Below, piece by piece: positions 27,218-34,064 of a stretch of 64,000 nucleotides of DNA (positions are counted from its first letter, which is position 1; each line of letters starts with the position of its first letter). Below the pieces are notes generated by a model. The model was not told where the DNA came from, searched no databases, and saw only the letters and a program-made list of their open reading frames with translations. Where the stretch lies: NCBI RefSeq assembly GCF_014654365.1, contig NZ_BNAY01000002.1:248001-312000 (forward strand), in the 5' to 3' direction. This DNA comes from Amycolatopsis oliviviridis. Its GTDB lineage: Bacteria > Actinomycetota > Actinomycetes > Mycobacteriales > Pseudonocardiaceae. Made by a program: the position numbers and the translations under genes.

Positions 27218-27964
27218 ATGACAGGGCAGGCTCTCCGCAGTTGGACACGGTGCTTCCATCCGGCACCGGCGGCCGAGACGCGGCTCATCGCCTTCCCGCA
27301 CGCCGGTGGTTCGGCGAGCGCGTACCGGTCGCTTTCGGCGGCCCTCTCACCGACCGTCGAGGTGCACACCGCCCAGTACCCGGGACGACAGGACCGGATG
27401 GGCGAGCCGGTCATCGACGACCTGCACGCCCTTTCCGAGCAGCTGGTGGACGTCGTCGCCGCGCTCCCGAAACCCTTCGCCCTCTTCGGCCACAGCATGG
27501 GCGCCATCGTCGCGTTCGAGGTCGCCCGGCGGCTCGAAGCACGCGGGCTGGTCCCGGCGGCGTTGTTCGTCTCGGCCCGCCGCGGTCCGGGCGTGTTCAA
27601 GGAGAAAGCGCACCACCTCGCCGACGACGACACCTTCCTCGCCGAAGTCAGCAGGCTCGGCGGCACGGACGCGTCGATCTTCGACGACCCGGACATCCGC
27701 GCCCTGGCGCTGCCCGCGCTGCGGGGCGACTACAAGGCCGTCGAGACCTACCGCTACCGGCCCGGTCCCGGCGTGACCTGCCCGGTCGTGGCGCTCGCCG
27801 GGGACACGGACCCGGTCCTGGAACTGCCGGACGTCGAAAACTGGCGCGAGCACACCACCGGCACTTTCGAGCTGAACGTGTTCAAGGGCGGGCACTTCTT
27901 CGTCGACGACAACATGGACGCCGTCGCCGCGCGCATCCTCGGCAAGCTGACTCTCGGTCCCTGA
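27218..27964 (+). CDS. Type II thioesterase (GrsT/RifR-like)
   Basis: 248 residues, an alpha/beta hydrolase of the external thioesterases that clear mis-primed or stalled acyl chains from PKS/NRPS carrier proteins. Seen: LIAFPHAGGSASAYR (oxyanion region), the nucleophile elbow GHSMGA (Ser about 91), AGDTDPVLE with the acid, and GGHFFVDD with the catalytic His near 227. GGGGGA lies before the ATG at 27218. No PKS or NRPS gene adjoins it. The synthase at the left edge is 20 kb away, so a link to it is only possible. It ends 3 nt from the convergent DUF6292-like gene. Confidence 0.92.
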   Translation: MTGQALRSWTRCFHPAPAAETRLIAFPHAGGSASAYRSLSAALSPTVEVHTAQYPGRQDRMGEPVIDDLHALSEQLVDVVAALPKPFALFGHSMGAIVAFEVARRLEARGLVPAALFVSARRGPGVFKEKAHHLADDDTFLAEVSRLGGTDASIFDDPDIRALALPALRGDYKAVETYRYRPGPGVTCPVVALAGDTDPVLELPDVENWREHTTGTFELNVFKGGHFFVDDNMDAVAARILGKLTLGP

Positions 27965-27967
27965 GCG

Positions 27968-28399
27968 TCAGGCCCAGGCGGAAAGTTCCTTGGCCAGCGC
28001 GGACGGTCCGCCGGCGGTGCGCAACGTGGGCGCGCCGGGCCAGCAATCCTGGTGGTCCCCGGTGCGCAGGGTTTCGGCGAACCGGGCCACCAGGCGGGGC
28101 TGCGAGGCCACCGTCCGTCCGCCGAGGTAGGCGACGACGACGTGGTGATCGTCGTCCGCGTGCGTCGCGACGGCGGCGGACCAGCCGTGCTCTTCGTGCC
28201 ACATCAGGTCGACGTCGCGTTCGGGGAAGCCGGGGAGGCGCCAGTTCAGCCTCAACCGGGCGGTGACCGGGCCGGTGAGGTCGGCCGTACAAGCGTCCAT
28301 CCCTATACCCAGTGCCGCTGCCACGTCCTCCAGATAGGCGTTCAGCCTGGTCATGAGATCCAGACCTGCTTCCGTGGGCACGGGGGTCGAGGTGGTCAC
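27968..28399 (-). CDS. DUF6292-like small protein
   Basis: 143 residues. An N-terminal amphipathic helix (LMTRLNAYLEDVAAALGIGM) is followed by a beta-rich core with VDLMWHEEHGWSAAVATHAD and VVVAYLGGRTVASQPRLVAR, a pattern I associate with the actinobacterial DUF6292 family; the match is from memory. The start is GTG at 28399. It has no known activity. Two similar GGGGTGTGA words occur upstream on the minus strand (about 28470-28495). It lies downstream of the MarR gene on the same strand with about 100 nt between. Confidence 0.65.
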   Translation of the reverse strand: MTTSTPVPTEAGLDLMTRLNAYLEDVAAALGIGMDACTADLTGPVTARLRLNWRLPGFPERDVDLMWHEEHGWSAAVATHADDDHHVVVAYLGGRTVASQPRLVARFAETLRTGDHQDCWPGAPTLRTAGGPSALAKELSAWA

Positions 28400-28499
28400 G
28401 GTCCCTCAGCTTCCTGTCATTTTGAGTTGGCGTGACGGGAATTACCCACCCCGGCGCGGCTTCACACCCCCATTTCGTCACACCCCGGTTTCGGTTCGC

Positions 28500-28943
28500 T
28501 CAAGCCGTGGCTTCGATGACCCGCGTCAGCGCCTTGTGCAGCGCCTCCAGCTCGGAGACCTCCATTCCGAGCTTTTCCACGACGCGGTACGGGATCTTCT
28601 CGGCCTCCGCGCGCAACGCGCGGCCCGATTCCGTCAGCTCGACCGTCAGCAGCCGCTCGTCCTCCGCACTGCGCCTGCGGGTGACGTACCCGATCGTCTC
28701 CAGCCGCTTGAGCAGCGGTGACAACGTCGCGGGTTCGGCGCGCAGCGCGGTGCTCAGGTCCTTCACCGCCTGCGGGCCCCGCTCCCACAGCGCCAGCATG
28801 ACCAGATACTGCGGATGGGTGAGCCCGTGGGGTTCCAGCAGCGGGCGGTAGATGGCGATGACGCTGCGCGAAGCGACCGACAGCGCGAAACACACCTGAC
28901 GCTCCAGCGCGAGCGGGTCCTCGCCCAGATCGATCGACTTCAT
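28500..28943 (-). CDS. MarR-family regulator of the OhrR type
   Basis: 147-residue winged-helix dimer protein. The N-terminal CFALSVASRSVIAIYRPLLEPHGLTHPQYLV closely follows the OhrR pattern, in which the single Cys (Cys18) senses organic peroxides and the tyrosines help redox sensing; the HTH is at about 60-85 (KDLSTALRAEPATLSPLLKR). Known: OhrR represses ohr and is released by oxidation. No ohr gene is adjacent; the divergent gene encodes a DUF5313 membrane protein. ATG 28943 was chosen because GGAAGGG lies upstream; an ATG at 28964 is also in frame. The palindrome at 28993-29024 is its likely operator. Written motif is for positions 18-37 and onward. Confidence 0.87.
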   Translation of the reverse strand: MKSIDLGEDPLALERQVCFALSVASRSVIAIYRPLLEPHGLTHPQYLVMLALWERGPQAVKDLSTALRAEPATLSPLLKRLETIGYVTRRRSAEDERLLTVELTESGRALRAEAEKIPYRVVEKLGMEVSELEALHKALTRVIEATA

Positions 28944-28992
28944 CTCCGGCCCTTCCGTGTCCATGCCGCGAATCCTAGCCGTGGCGTGCGCG

Positions 28993-29024
28993 ACACTAAA
29001 GATTAGCGTGCTAATCATTAGTGT
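28993..29024. promoter_or_regulatory. Strong MarR/OhrR-type operator
   Basis: Inverted repeat with 15-bp arms (28993-29007 and 29010-29024), 14 of 15 matching, around a 2-bp centre; the core reads GATTAGC-GT-GCTAATC. It lies between the divergent MarR and DUF5313 genes, 50 nt and 34 nt from their start codons, and includes AT-rich promoter-like DNA. Autoregulation by the adjacent MarR protein is the simplest reading. Confidence 0.7.
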
Positions 29025-29057
29025 ACTGTGCTCGGTATCGAAGGAAGGAGTCGCCTG

Positions 29058-29459
29058 ATGCCCCCGCCCCGCAAGCGCCCGGATGTGTTCCGCTGGCTGT
29101 GGTACTCACTCGGCGGCAGGCTGCCCGAGCGCTACCACGACTGGATCCTCCACGACGCGACCACCGGAAGCTGGCGCTGGCGGCACGTCGCCCGCAGCAC
29201 GGTGATGATCGCCCCGCTCTGCGCGGTGTGGCTGCTCCTGCCCGGCCCGCTCCCCCTGCGGCTGGCGATCGTGCTGATGGCCGCGCTCGTGGCGTACTTC
29301 TATTCGATGGCCTACATGGAGGAGAGCATCGAACACCGGCTCGCCAAGAACGGCTTCCCGCCGGGCATCGGGCGACGGACGCGCGCCGAAGCCACGGCTG
29401 TCGCGGAGGCCGAGGTGACCGAGCGATATCTGGCGCGGTATCGCGAGCCGAACTCCTGA
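29058..29459 (+). CDS. DUF5313-family membrane protein
   Basis: 133 residues. WLWYSLGGRLPERYHDWILHD opens the protein and two membrane helices follow (about 53-90: VMIAPLCAVWLLLPGPLPLR and LAIVLMAALVAYFYSMAYM), then EHRLAKNGFPPG; this layout fits the actinobacterial DUF5313 family, of unknown function. GAAGGAAGGAG precedes the ATG at 29058. It is divergent from the OhrR-like regulator and shares its operator region, so it may be a peroxide- or stress-responsive gene (inference). First motif listed spans residues 13-32. Confidence 0.8.
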   Translation: MPPPRKRPDVFRWLWYSLGGRLPERYHDWILHDATTGSWRWRHVARSTVMIAPLCAVWLLLPGPLPLRLAIVLMAALVAYFYSMAYMEESIEHRLAKNGFPPGIGRRTRAEATAVAEAEVTERYLARYREPNS

Positions 29460-29491
29460 CGCCGCTGCTCACGCTGCGCGGCGCCGGACGG

Positions 29492-29528
29492 TTATCCACA
29501 GTGGGGCTGGTGTGGCGAGTTGTCCACA
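29492..29528 (+). promoter_or_regulatory. Two perfect DnaA-box sequences
   Basis: TTATCCACA (29492-29500) and TTGTCCACA (29520-29528), in the same orientation and 28 bp apart, lie in the 121-bp gap before the AbiEi-like gene. The first is the E. coli consensus, the second the form preferred in high-GC actinomycetes. There are only two and no dnaA/dnaN neighbours, so this is not an origin; DnaA could still bind as regulator or titration site. Confidence 0.5.
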
Positions 29529-29580
29529 GAGCGGCGGAAAGCGCTGTCGCGCGACTGTTCGGAACGCTGACGATCATGGC

Positions 29581-30519
29581 GTGAAGTCCGGAGACTGGGC
29601 CCGTGATCCCGAAGGGCTCCAACAGTACAGCCGAGGCGGCGTGATCACTGTCGCGCGCCTTGGGGAACTCGGCGTCCCGTCAATGACCTGCTATCGCCGG
29701 TGCCGCCCGGGAAAACCGTGGCAACGTTTGTTGCCGGGTGTCGTACTGCTGCACTCCGGGACGCCGACGCGGCGGCAGCTGGTCGATGCCGCGCTCCTGT
29801 ACGCGGGGCCCGACGCGGTCGTGACCGGAGCTGCTTCCTGTCGGCGGCAGGGTCTGCGGGCGTTGCCGGACCATCCATTCCGCGTCCACTTGCTCGTCCC
29901 GCACGAACACAAGATCAGCGGTTCCGGTCACGTGATCGTCGAACGGACGATCAGGATGCCGCGGCCGATCGTCGAGGCAGGCGTACCGCTGGCTCCCTTG
30001 GCCCGATCGGTTCTCGACGAATGCCGTCGACTCGGCTCCCGACCGGAAGTTTCGGCTCTGCTTTCCGAAGCGGTGCAGCGCGGCGTGAGCCTCTCGGAGT
30101 TGTTCGCCGAACTCGATGCCGGAAGCAAGCGAGGCACCGCGATCCCACGCGAAGCGTTGCATCGGATCGCTGAGGGAGCCCGATCAGCCGCCGAGGTCGA
30201 CGCGATGAGGGTGTGGCGGATGAGCGGTCTGCCCGAACCCCGGTGGAACCACGAACTGCGGGACGAAAGCGGCGAGTACATCGCGAAGCCGGACGGCTAC
30301 TTCGTGGCGGTCCAGCTGGCCTGGGAGATCGATTCGTACGACTTCCACTTCGAGAGAAAGCAGTACGCCTCGACTGTGGCGAGAAACGGCAGATACGCGG
30401 CAGCCGGCATCGCGGTCCTCCAGACCTTGCCCAGCCGGCTGCGAACCGAGCCGAAACAGGTCGCCGCCGAACTTGTCGCGGCCCATCGAGCCGCTGCGGC
30501 CCGCGGTGGGGCCGCCTGA
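29581..30519 (+). CDS. AbiEi-like wHTH protein with a DUF559/endonuclease-fold C terminus
   Basis: 312 residues of a common actinobacterial architecture: an N-terminal winged-helix part (about 10-65, VITVARLGELGVPSMTCYRR) like the AbiEi antitoxin domain, a central region, and a C-terminal restriction-endonuclease-like core near residues 230-300 (EYIAKPDGYF, then LAWEIDSYDFHFERKQYAST). The last part has the P-D...(D/E)-x-D pattern and a downstream arginine-rich segment typical of DUF559 proteins. No AbiEii toxin is adjacent, so a toxin-antitoxin role is not supported. GTG at 29581 was taken as start; no clear ribosome site is seen. It is followed by a hairpin terminator. Confidence 0.7.
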   Translation: MKSGDWARDPEGLQQYSRGGVITVARLGELGVPSMTCYRRCRPGKPWQRLLPGVVLLHSGTPTRRQLVDAALLYAGPDAVVTGAASCRRQGLRALPDHPFRVHLLVPHEHKISGSGHVIVERTIRMPRPIVEAGVPLAPLARSVLDECRRLGSRPEVSALLSEAVQRGVSLSELFAELDAGSKRGTAIPREALHRIAEGARSAAEVDAMRVWRMSGLPEPRWNHELRDESGEYIAKPDGYFVAVQLAWEIDSYDFHFERKQYASTVARNGRYAAAGIAVLQTLPSRLRTEPKQVAAELVAAHRAAAARGGAA

Positions 30520-30530
30520 CCGACCTCGGG

Positions 30531-30585
30531 TGTTGTGAAGGCCACGTTCACAACCTTCAACGTTACGAAGGTGGCCTTCACAACA
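30531..30585 (+). terminator. Intergenic hairpin of the GTGAAGG class
   Basis: Perfect 15-bp arms TGTTGTGAAGGCCAC (30531-30545) and its complement (30571-30585), with an inner CTTC...GAAG pairing in the 25-nt interior. It starts 11 nt after the AbiEi-like stop codon. Likely terminator; the GTGAAGGC motif recurs in other hairpins of this window. Confidence 0.65.
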
Positions 30586-30650
30586 TCACGGGCCTCGCCT
30601 GACAGCCGCCCGCGACCAGGCCGGACAAGGCGTCACGGCTAAAGTGCGAG

Positions 30651-31589
30651 GTGATGAGACGCAAGCTCCGCCCGCCGCTCCCGCCCCGTCACGGGCTCGA
30701 CCCCGCGAGGCTCAAGATGCCCGCCGAGGGGCCGTGGACGACGTTGCAGGAGCACCTCGTCGAGCGGCTCCCCCGCGTCGCGCCCGAGCGGATCGAAGAG
30801 ATGCTCCGCGAGGAGCGCATCGTCGGACTGGACGGGCCACTGGGCGTCGATTCGCCGTTCGTGCCGGACTCGTTCATCTGGTTCCATCGCGATCTGCCGG
30901 ACGAGGTCGACGTGCCGTTCGAGGTGTCCGTCGTGCATCGCGACGAGCATTTCCTGATCGCCGACAAACCGCATTTCCTCGCGACGATCCCGCGCGGGCG
31001 GCACATTCTGCAGACCGCGCTGGTCCGTCTCCGTCGCGAACTCGATCTCCCTCATCTCACTCCCGCGCACCGGCTCGACCGGGTCACCGCGGGCCTCATT
31101 CTGTTCGTGATCACCCCCGAAGTCCGGGGCAAGTACCAGACGATGTTCCGGGATCGCTTGGTACACAAGGAATACGAGGCGATCGCGCGGTACGATCCGG
31201 ACGTCGCGATGCCACGTGAGATCAGCAGCCGCATCGTCAAGGAACGCGGGGTCATCGCCGCGCAGGAGGTCGACGGGCCGCCCAACGCCGAAACCCGCGT
31301 CGAATTGATCGAGCACCGCGACGGCCTCGGCCGCTACCGTCTCGTCCCCGCGACCGGCCGCACTCACCAGCTCAGGTTGCACATGAGCGGCCTCGGGTTG
31401 CCGATTCTCGGCGACGACTTCTACCCGGAACTGACCGAGACCCCGCTCGACGATTTCACCGAACCCTTGCAGCTGCTGGCGAAGGTCCTCGAGTTCACCG
31501 ATCCGGTGACCGGGGAACGCCGCCGGTTCGAGAGCGGGCAGACCCTCGAAGCGTGGACGGACCTCGACGCGTGGCGCCGAGGTCCGTGA
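30651..31589 (+). CDS. RluA-family pseudouridine synthase
   Basis: 312 residues. Converts uridine to pseudouridine in rRNA or tRNA. Seen: the catalytic motif HRLDRVTAGLIL with Asp143, DKPHFLATIPRGRHI upstream, and ATGRTHQLRLHMSGLGLPI, the RluA motif III. An unusual N-terminal S4-like region (about 1-75) carries LQEHLVERLPRVAPERIEEM. The start could be GTG at 30651 or ATG at 30654; they are adjacent codons. Product size and motifs are normal. It is a single gene whose end lies 7 nt from the convergent secreted protein gene. Confidence 0.93.
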   Translation: MMRRKLRPPLPPRHGLDPARLKMPAEGPWTTLQEHLVERLPRVAPERIEEMLREERIVGLDGPLGVDSPFVPDSFIWFHRDLPDEVDVPFEVSVVHRDEHFLIADKPHFLATIPRGRHILQTALVRLRRELDLPHLTPAHRLDRVTAGLILFVITPEVRGKYQTMFRDRLVHKEYEAIARYDPDVAMPREISSRIVKERGVIAAQEVDGPPNAETRVELIEHRDGLGRYRLVPATGRTHQLRLHMSGLGLPILGDDFYPELTETPLDDFTEPLQLLAKVLEFTDPVTGERRRFESGQTLEAWTDLDAWRRGP

Positions 31590-31596
31590 CACCGGC

Positions 31597-32202
31597 TCAC
31601 TTACGCCAGAACTTGATCCCGCTCCACGTCACCTTGACCGGCCCGGCGCCGCTGGACGTCCGGTACGCGCCGAACTTGTCGTAGTAGCTGCCGCCGCTGC
31701 TGCTCACCGTCTGCTTCAGCGAACCGTTGATGTACACCTTGTGCGTGCTCCCGACCTGGTGCACGGTGTTGACCCGCACCGACGTCCCGACGGTCGCCCC
31801 GCTCCCCAGGGTCTCCCCGCCGTGGACGGCGTAGAGCCGCCCGCCTCGTTCGACCGCGAGCATGAAGTACGGTCCGGCGGTCGGCGCGTCGCGGAAGGTC
31901 TGTTTCAGGCTGATCCGGGTACCCGCCATGCTGGTGATCCGGAACGAGCCCTCGAACTGCCGGGTCCCGCCGGTGTAGGTCACGTAGCGCCGTTCCGCCC
32001 GCTGATCCCCGCTCCCGGTGGAACAGGTCAGCTCGAAGTTCAGCCCGTCGACGGTGCCGCACCCTCGTTCCTGGACGTTGAACGAGGGGTTCTCCGCCGT
32101 CCACGGCCCGGTTCCGACCTGGGCGTTCGCCGGCATCGCCGACGCCACCAGGCCGAGAACGGCCGCCGCGACCACCCCGGCGGTCCGAAGTCGTCTCCGC
32201 AT
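31597..32202 (-). CDS. Secreted jelly-roll protein, possible polysaccharide lyase-like
   Basis: 201 residues with a Sec signal peptide (about 1-28, AGVVAAAVLGLVASAMPANA, cleavage after ANA). The mature part is beta-rich with repeated aromatic strands (RQFEGSFRITSMAGTRISLK; GPYFMLAVERGGRLYAVHGG; VYINGSLKQTV; YYDKFGAYRTSSG; VKVTWSGIKFW). The order of these strands resembles concanavalin-like polysaccharide lyases and sugar-binding domains, but I cannot assign a family with certainty or point to catalytic residues. GGAGG precedes the ATG at 32202. It diverges from a small wHTH gene. Confidence 0.7.
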   Translation of the reverse strand: MRRRLRTAGVVAAAVLGLVASAMPANAQVGTGPWTAENPSFNVQERGCGTVDGLNFELTCSTGSGDQRAERRYVTYTGGTRQFEGSFRITSMAGTRISLKQTFRDAPTAGPYFMLAVERGGRLYAVHGGETLGSGATVGTSVRVNTVHQVGSTHKVYINGSLKQTVSSSGGSYYDKFGAYRTSSGAGPVKVTWSGIKFWRK

Positions 32203-32330
32203 CCTGCCTCCTGCGCACTCAGGGCGGCGGTGATGGTCCAGACCAGGACCAGGCTGCGACTGTACGAGCGCGAACCGTCATCGGACAAGATGTTGACGCA
32301 CCGGCGTCCCGCTGATCGGGTAACGACGGT

Positions 32331-32345
32331 TGTCCAAGATGGACA
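32331..32345. promoter_or_regulatory. Palindrome overlapping the wHTH start codon
   Basis: TGTCCA-AGA-TGGACA is a perfect inverted repeat with 6-bp arms and contains the ATG at 32339. It may be an autoregulatory operator for the small winged-helix protein or simply part of a leader hairpin covering the start. Confidence 0.35.
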
Positions 32346-32572
32346 GACACCGCTCGTGGTCGCAAGAGACCTTGCGGATCATCGCGGACAACCCCGGCCG
32401 GCGGGCACAGGAACTCGCCGACCTCCTCGGCCGCGAGAAGGAACCGCTGAAGGTCGGCATCCGCAAACTCAAGGGCCTTGGCTTGACGCTCAGCCTCGAA
32501 GTCGGCTACCGGATCTCCCCGCGCGGCGCGGCCTATCTCCGGCTCATCGAGGGTCCCGGTAGAAAGCGCTGA
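32339..32572 (+). CDS. Small winged-helix protein
   Basis: 77 residues, almost entirely a winged helix: RSWSQETLRIIADNPGRRAQ, then ELADLLGREKEPLKVGIRKL as the HTH, and LGLTLSLEVGYRISPRGAAY as the wing. Such single-domain proteins are DNA-binding regulators; no ligand domain is present. The ATG at 32339 was chosen over an upstream TTG at 32330 because the domain begins right after it; no good ribosome site is seen. The 3' end overlaps the convergent hydrolase gene by 29 nt. Confidence 0.75.
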   Translation: MDRHRSWSQETLRIIADNPGRRAQELADLLGREKEPLKVGIRKLKGLGLTLSLEVGYRISPRGAAYLRLIEGPGRKR

Positions 32573-33323
32573 GTTCCGGCACGAGCCGTTCCGGCGGGAC
32601 ACTGTGGAACTCGCCGTCCAGTTCGACCTGCCTCGCTCCCGGGATCGCTTTCGCGGCGGCGAGAGCGGCGGCCTTCAGCCAGTCCGTGCTGCCGTTGCTG
32701 TTCACCACGAGGACGGGCGTCGCGATCGAGGCCAGCTCGTTCGGCACCTTCGAGTCACCCATCACGTAAGCGTCGTAGACGAGTGTAGGCGCGAACGACC
32801 GGAGCTCGGCCCACATCGGCGTCGCCTTGGCCTCGGCCACCGCTTCCGCCGGAGAACCGACGGCGGACATCATGAAGAGGGCGACGGCGTCGTCCCAGCG
32901 ATCCGCCGCGACCAGATCGCGCATCTCGTCGGCGTAGCCTTCGGCGACCTCTTCCGTCTCGCCGCGATACGGCGCCTCGAACACCGAAAGCCGCGCCATC
33001 GGAACTCCCGCCGCGGCGGCGAGCAGGGCCAGCGCGCCGCCGGAGGAGATACCGTGCACGATCACCGGCTCGTCGAACGCGGCGACGACGGCCGCGAGGT
33101 CTTCGATCTCGCGCTCGACCGCGTACGGCGCGACGTCCCCGCTGTCGCCCCGGCCCCGGCGGTCGTAGGTCACCGCGGAGAACTCGGCCGCCAGCTCCGC
33201 GACCAGTGGTTCGTCGCCGTGCCGATCGTTGGCGGCACCCGCGACGATCACCACCACCGGCCCCGTGCCGCGTCGTTCGAACGCGATCGGCGTCCCGTCC
33301 GCGGACCTGACTGTGTCGATCAT
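32544..33323 (-). CDS. Alpha/beta hydrolase, SOS-box neighbour
   Basis: 259 residues with the canonical alpha/beta hydrolase fold: VVVIVAGAANDRHGDE near the oxyanion site, VTYDRRGRGDSGD, the nucleophile elbow HGISSGG (Ser about 94), and EFHSVPPE carrying the catalytic His near 243. Substrate unknown. It is divergent from an AlkB-like gene; between them lies a perfect LexA box whose arms overlap both promoters (minus-strand -35 TTGTCG at 33392-33387 and -10 GATAAA at 33369-33364). The start at 33323 is uncertain; an ATG at 33332 is in frame and neither has a good ribosome site. Confidence 0.85.
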   Translation of the reverse strand: MIDTVRSADGTPIAFERRGTGPVVVIVAGAANDRHGDEPLVAELAAEFSAVTYDRRGRGDSGDVAPYAVEREIEDLAAVVAAFDEPVIVHGISSGGALALLAAAAGVPMARLSVFEAPYRGETEEVAEGYADEMRDLVAADRWDDAVALFMMSAVGSPAEAVAEAKATPMWAELRSFAPTLVYDAYVMGDSKVPNELASIATPVLVVNSNGSTDWLKAAALAAAKAIPGARQVELDGEFHSVPPERLVPELSAFYRDPR

Positions 33324-33373
33324 GCGGACCATCGTGCCCGGCGTCGCCGCCCGGCGCAGGTCATTTATCCCAC

Positions 33374-33389
33374 TCGAACACGCGTTCGA
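33374..33389. promoter_or_regulatory. Perfect actinobacterial SOS (LexA) box
   Basis: TCGAAC-ACGC-GTTCGA exactly fits the mycobacterial/Bacillus-type LexA consensus TCGAAC-N4-GTTCGA. It overlaps the -35 of the AlkB-like gene on the plus strand and the spacer of the hydrolase promoter on the minus strand, so LexA bound here would block both. Confidence 0.8.
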
Positions 33390-33414
33390 CAAATGATCGA
33401 GAACGGGGTAGGTT
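33386..33414 (+). promoter_or_regulatory. Promoter of the AlkB-like gene
   Basis: TCGACA (33386-33391, five of six to TTGACA) and TAGGTT (33409-33414) are separated by 17 nt; the ATG at 33423 lies 8 nt after the -10, giving a leaderless or nearly leaderless mRNA. The SOS box overlaps the -35. Confidence 0.6.
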
Positions 33415-33422
33415 CGGTTGCC

Positions 33423-34049
33423 ATGACACCCGCGCTTCAAGCCTCGCTCTTCGACGAGTGCGCCGCCCTCGGGCTCGGCTCGCTCGACGGGATGCGGCGC
33501 ACCGAGCTGACCCGGGGTGCCTGGATCGACGTGCTGCCGGGCTGGCTCGCCGGCGCCGACGAACTGTTCACCCGGCTCGCCGAAGACGTGCCCTGGCACG
33601 CCGAACGACGGCAGATGTACGACCGTGTCGTCGCCGTCCCCCGGCTGCTGAGCTACTACCGCGAGGGCATGCCGCTCCCCCACCCGATCCTCACCGAGGC
33701 GCGGGAAACGCTCTCGGCGCATTACGCGGACGAGCTCGGCGAGCCGTTCGTGACCTCGGGTCTGTGCTTCTACCGGGACGGGCGCGACAGCGTCGCCTGG
33801 CACGGCGACGACACCGGCCGCTCGCGTACCGAGGACACCATGGTCGCGATCGTCTCGGTCGGCGCCGCCCGGCAACTGGCGCTGCGCCCGCGTGGTGGCG
33901 GCGAGACGGTCCGGCACGCTCTCGGCCACGGCGACCTCATCGTCATGGGCGGCAGCTGCCAGCGGACCTGGGAGCACGCCATCCCCAAAACCGCCAAACC
34001 CGTCGGGCCGAGGATCAGCATCCAGTTCCGGCCGAGAGGAGTCGCTTAG
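33423..34049 (+). CDS. AlkB-like 2-oxoglutarate/Fe(II) dioxygenase
   Basis: 208 residues, the length of single-domain AlkB proteins that reverse alkyl damage on DNA or RNA bases by oxidative demethylation. Seen: the iron-binding motif WHGDD (His127, Asp129), the distal His185 in WEHAIPK, and the 2-oxoglutarate motif RISIQFR (Arg197 and Arg203); upstream LSYYREGMPLPHP forms part of the substrate lid. No ribosome site precedes the ATG, consistent with a leaderless transcript. A LexA box over its promoter suggests control by the SOS response, unlike E. coli alkB, which belongs to the Ada regulon. Confidence 0.92.
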   Translation: MTPALQASLFDECAALGLGSLDGMRRTELTRGAWIDVLPGWLAGADELFTRLAEDVPWHAERRQMYDRVVAVPRLLSYYREGMPLPHPILTEARETLSAHYADELGEPFVTSGLCFYRDGRDSVAWHGDDTGRSRTEDTMVAIVSVGAARQLALRPRGGGETVRHALGHGDLIVMGGSCQRTWEHAIPKTAKPVGPRISIQFRPRGVA

Positions 34050-34064
34050 GCCCTACACCTGGAC

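Noticed and set aside
29492..29528. Chromosomal origin
   Set aside because: Only two DnaA boxes, no AT-rich unwinding region and no dnaA, dnaN or rpmH neighbours.
29581..30519. Type IV toxin-antitoxin pair
   Set aside because: Only the AbiEi-like protein is present; no AbiEii nucleotidyltransferase toxin lies nearby.
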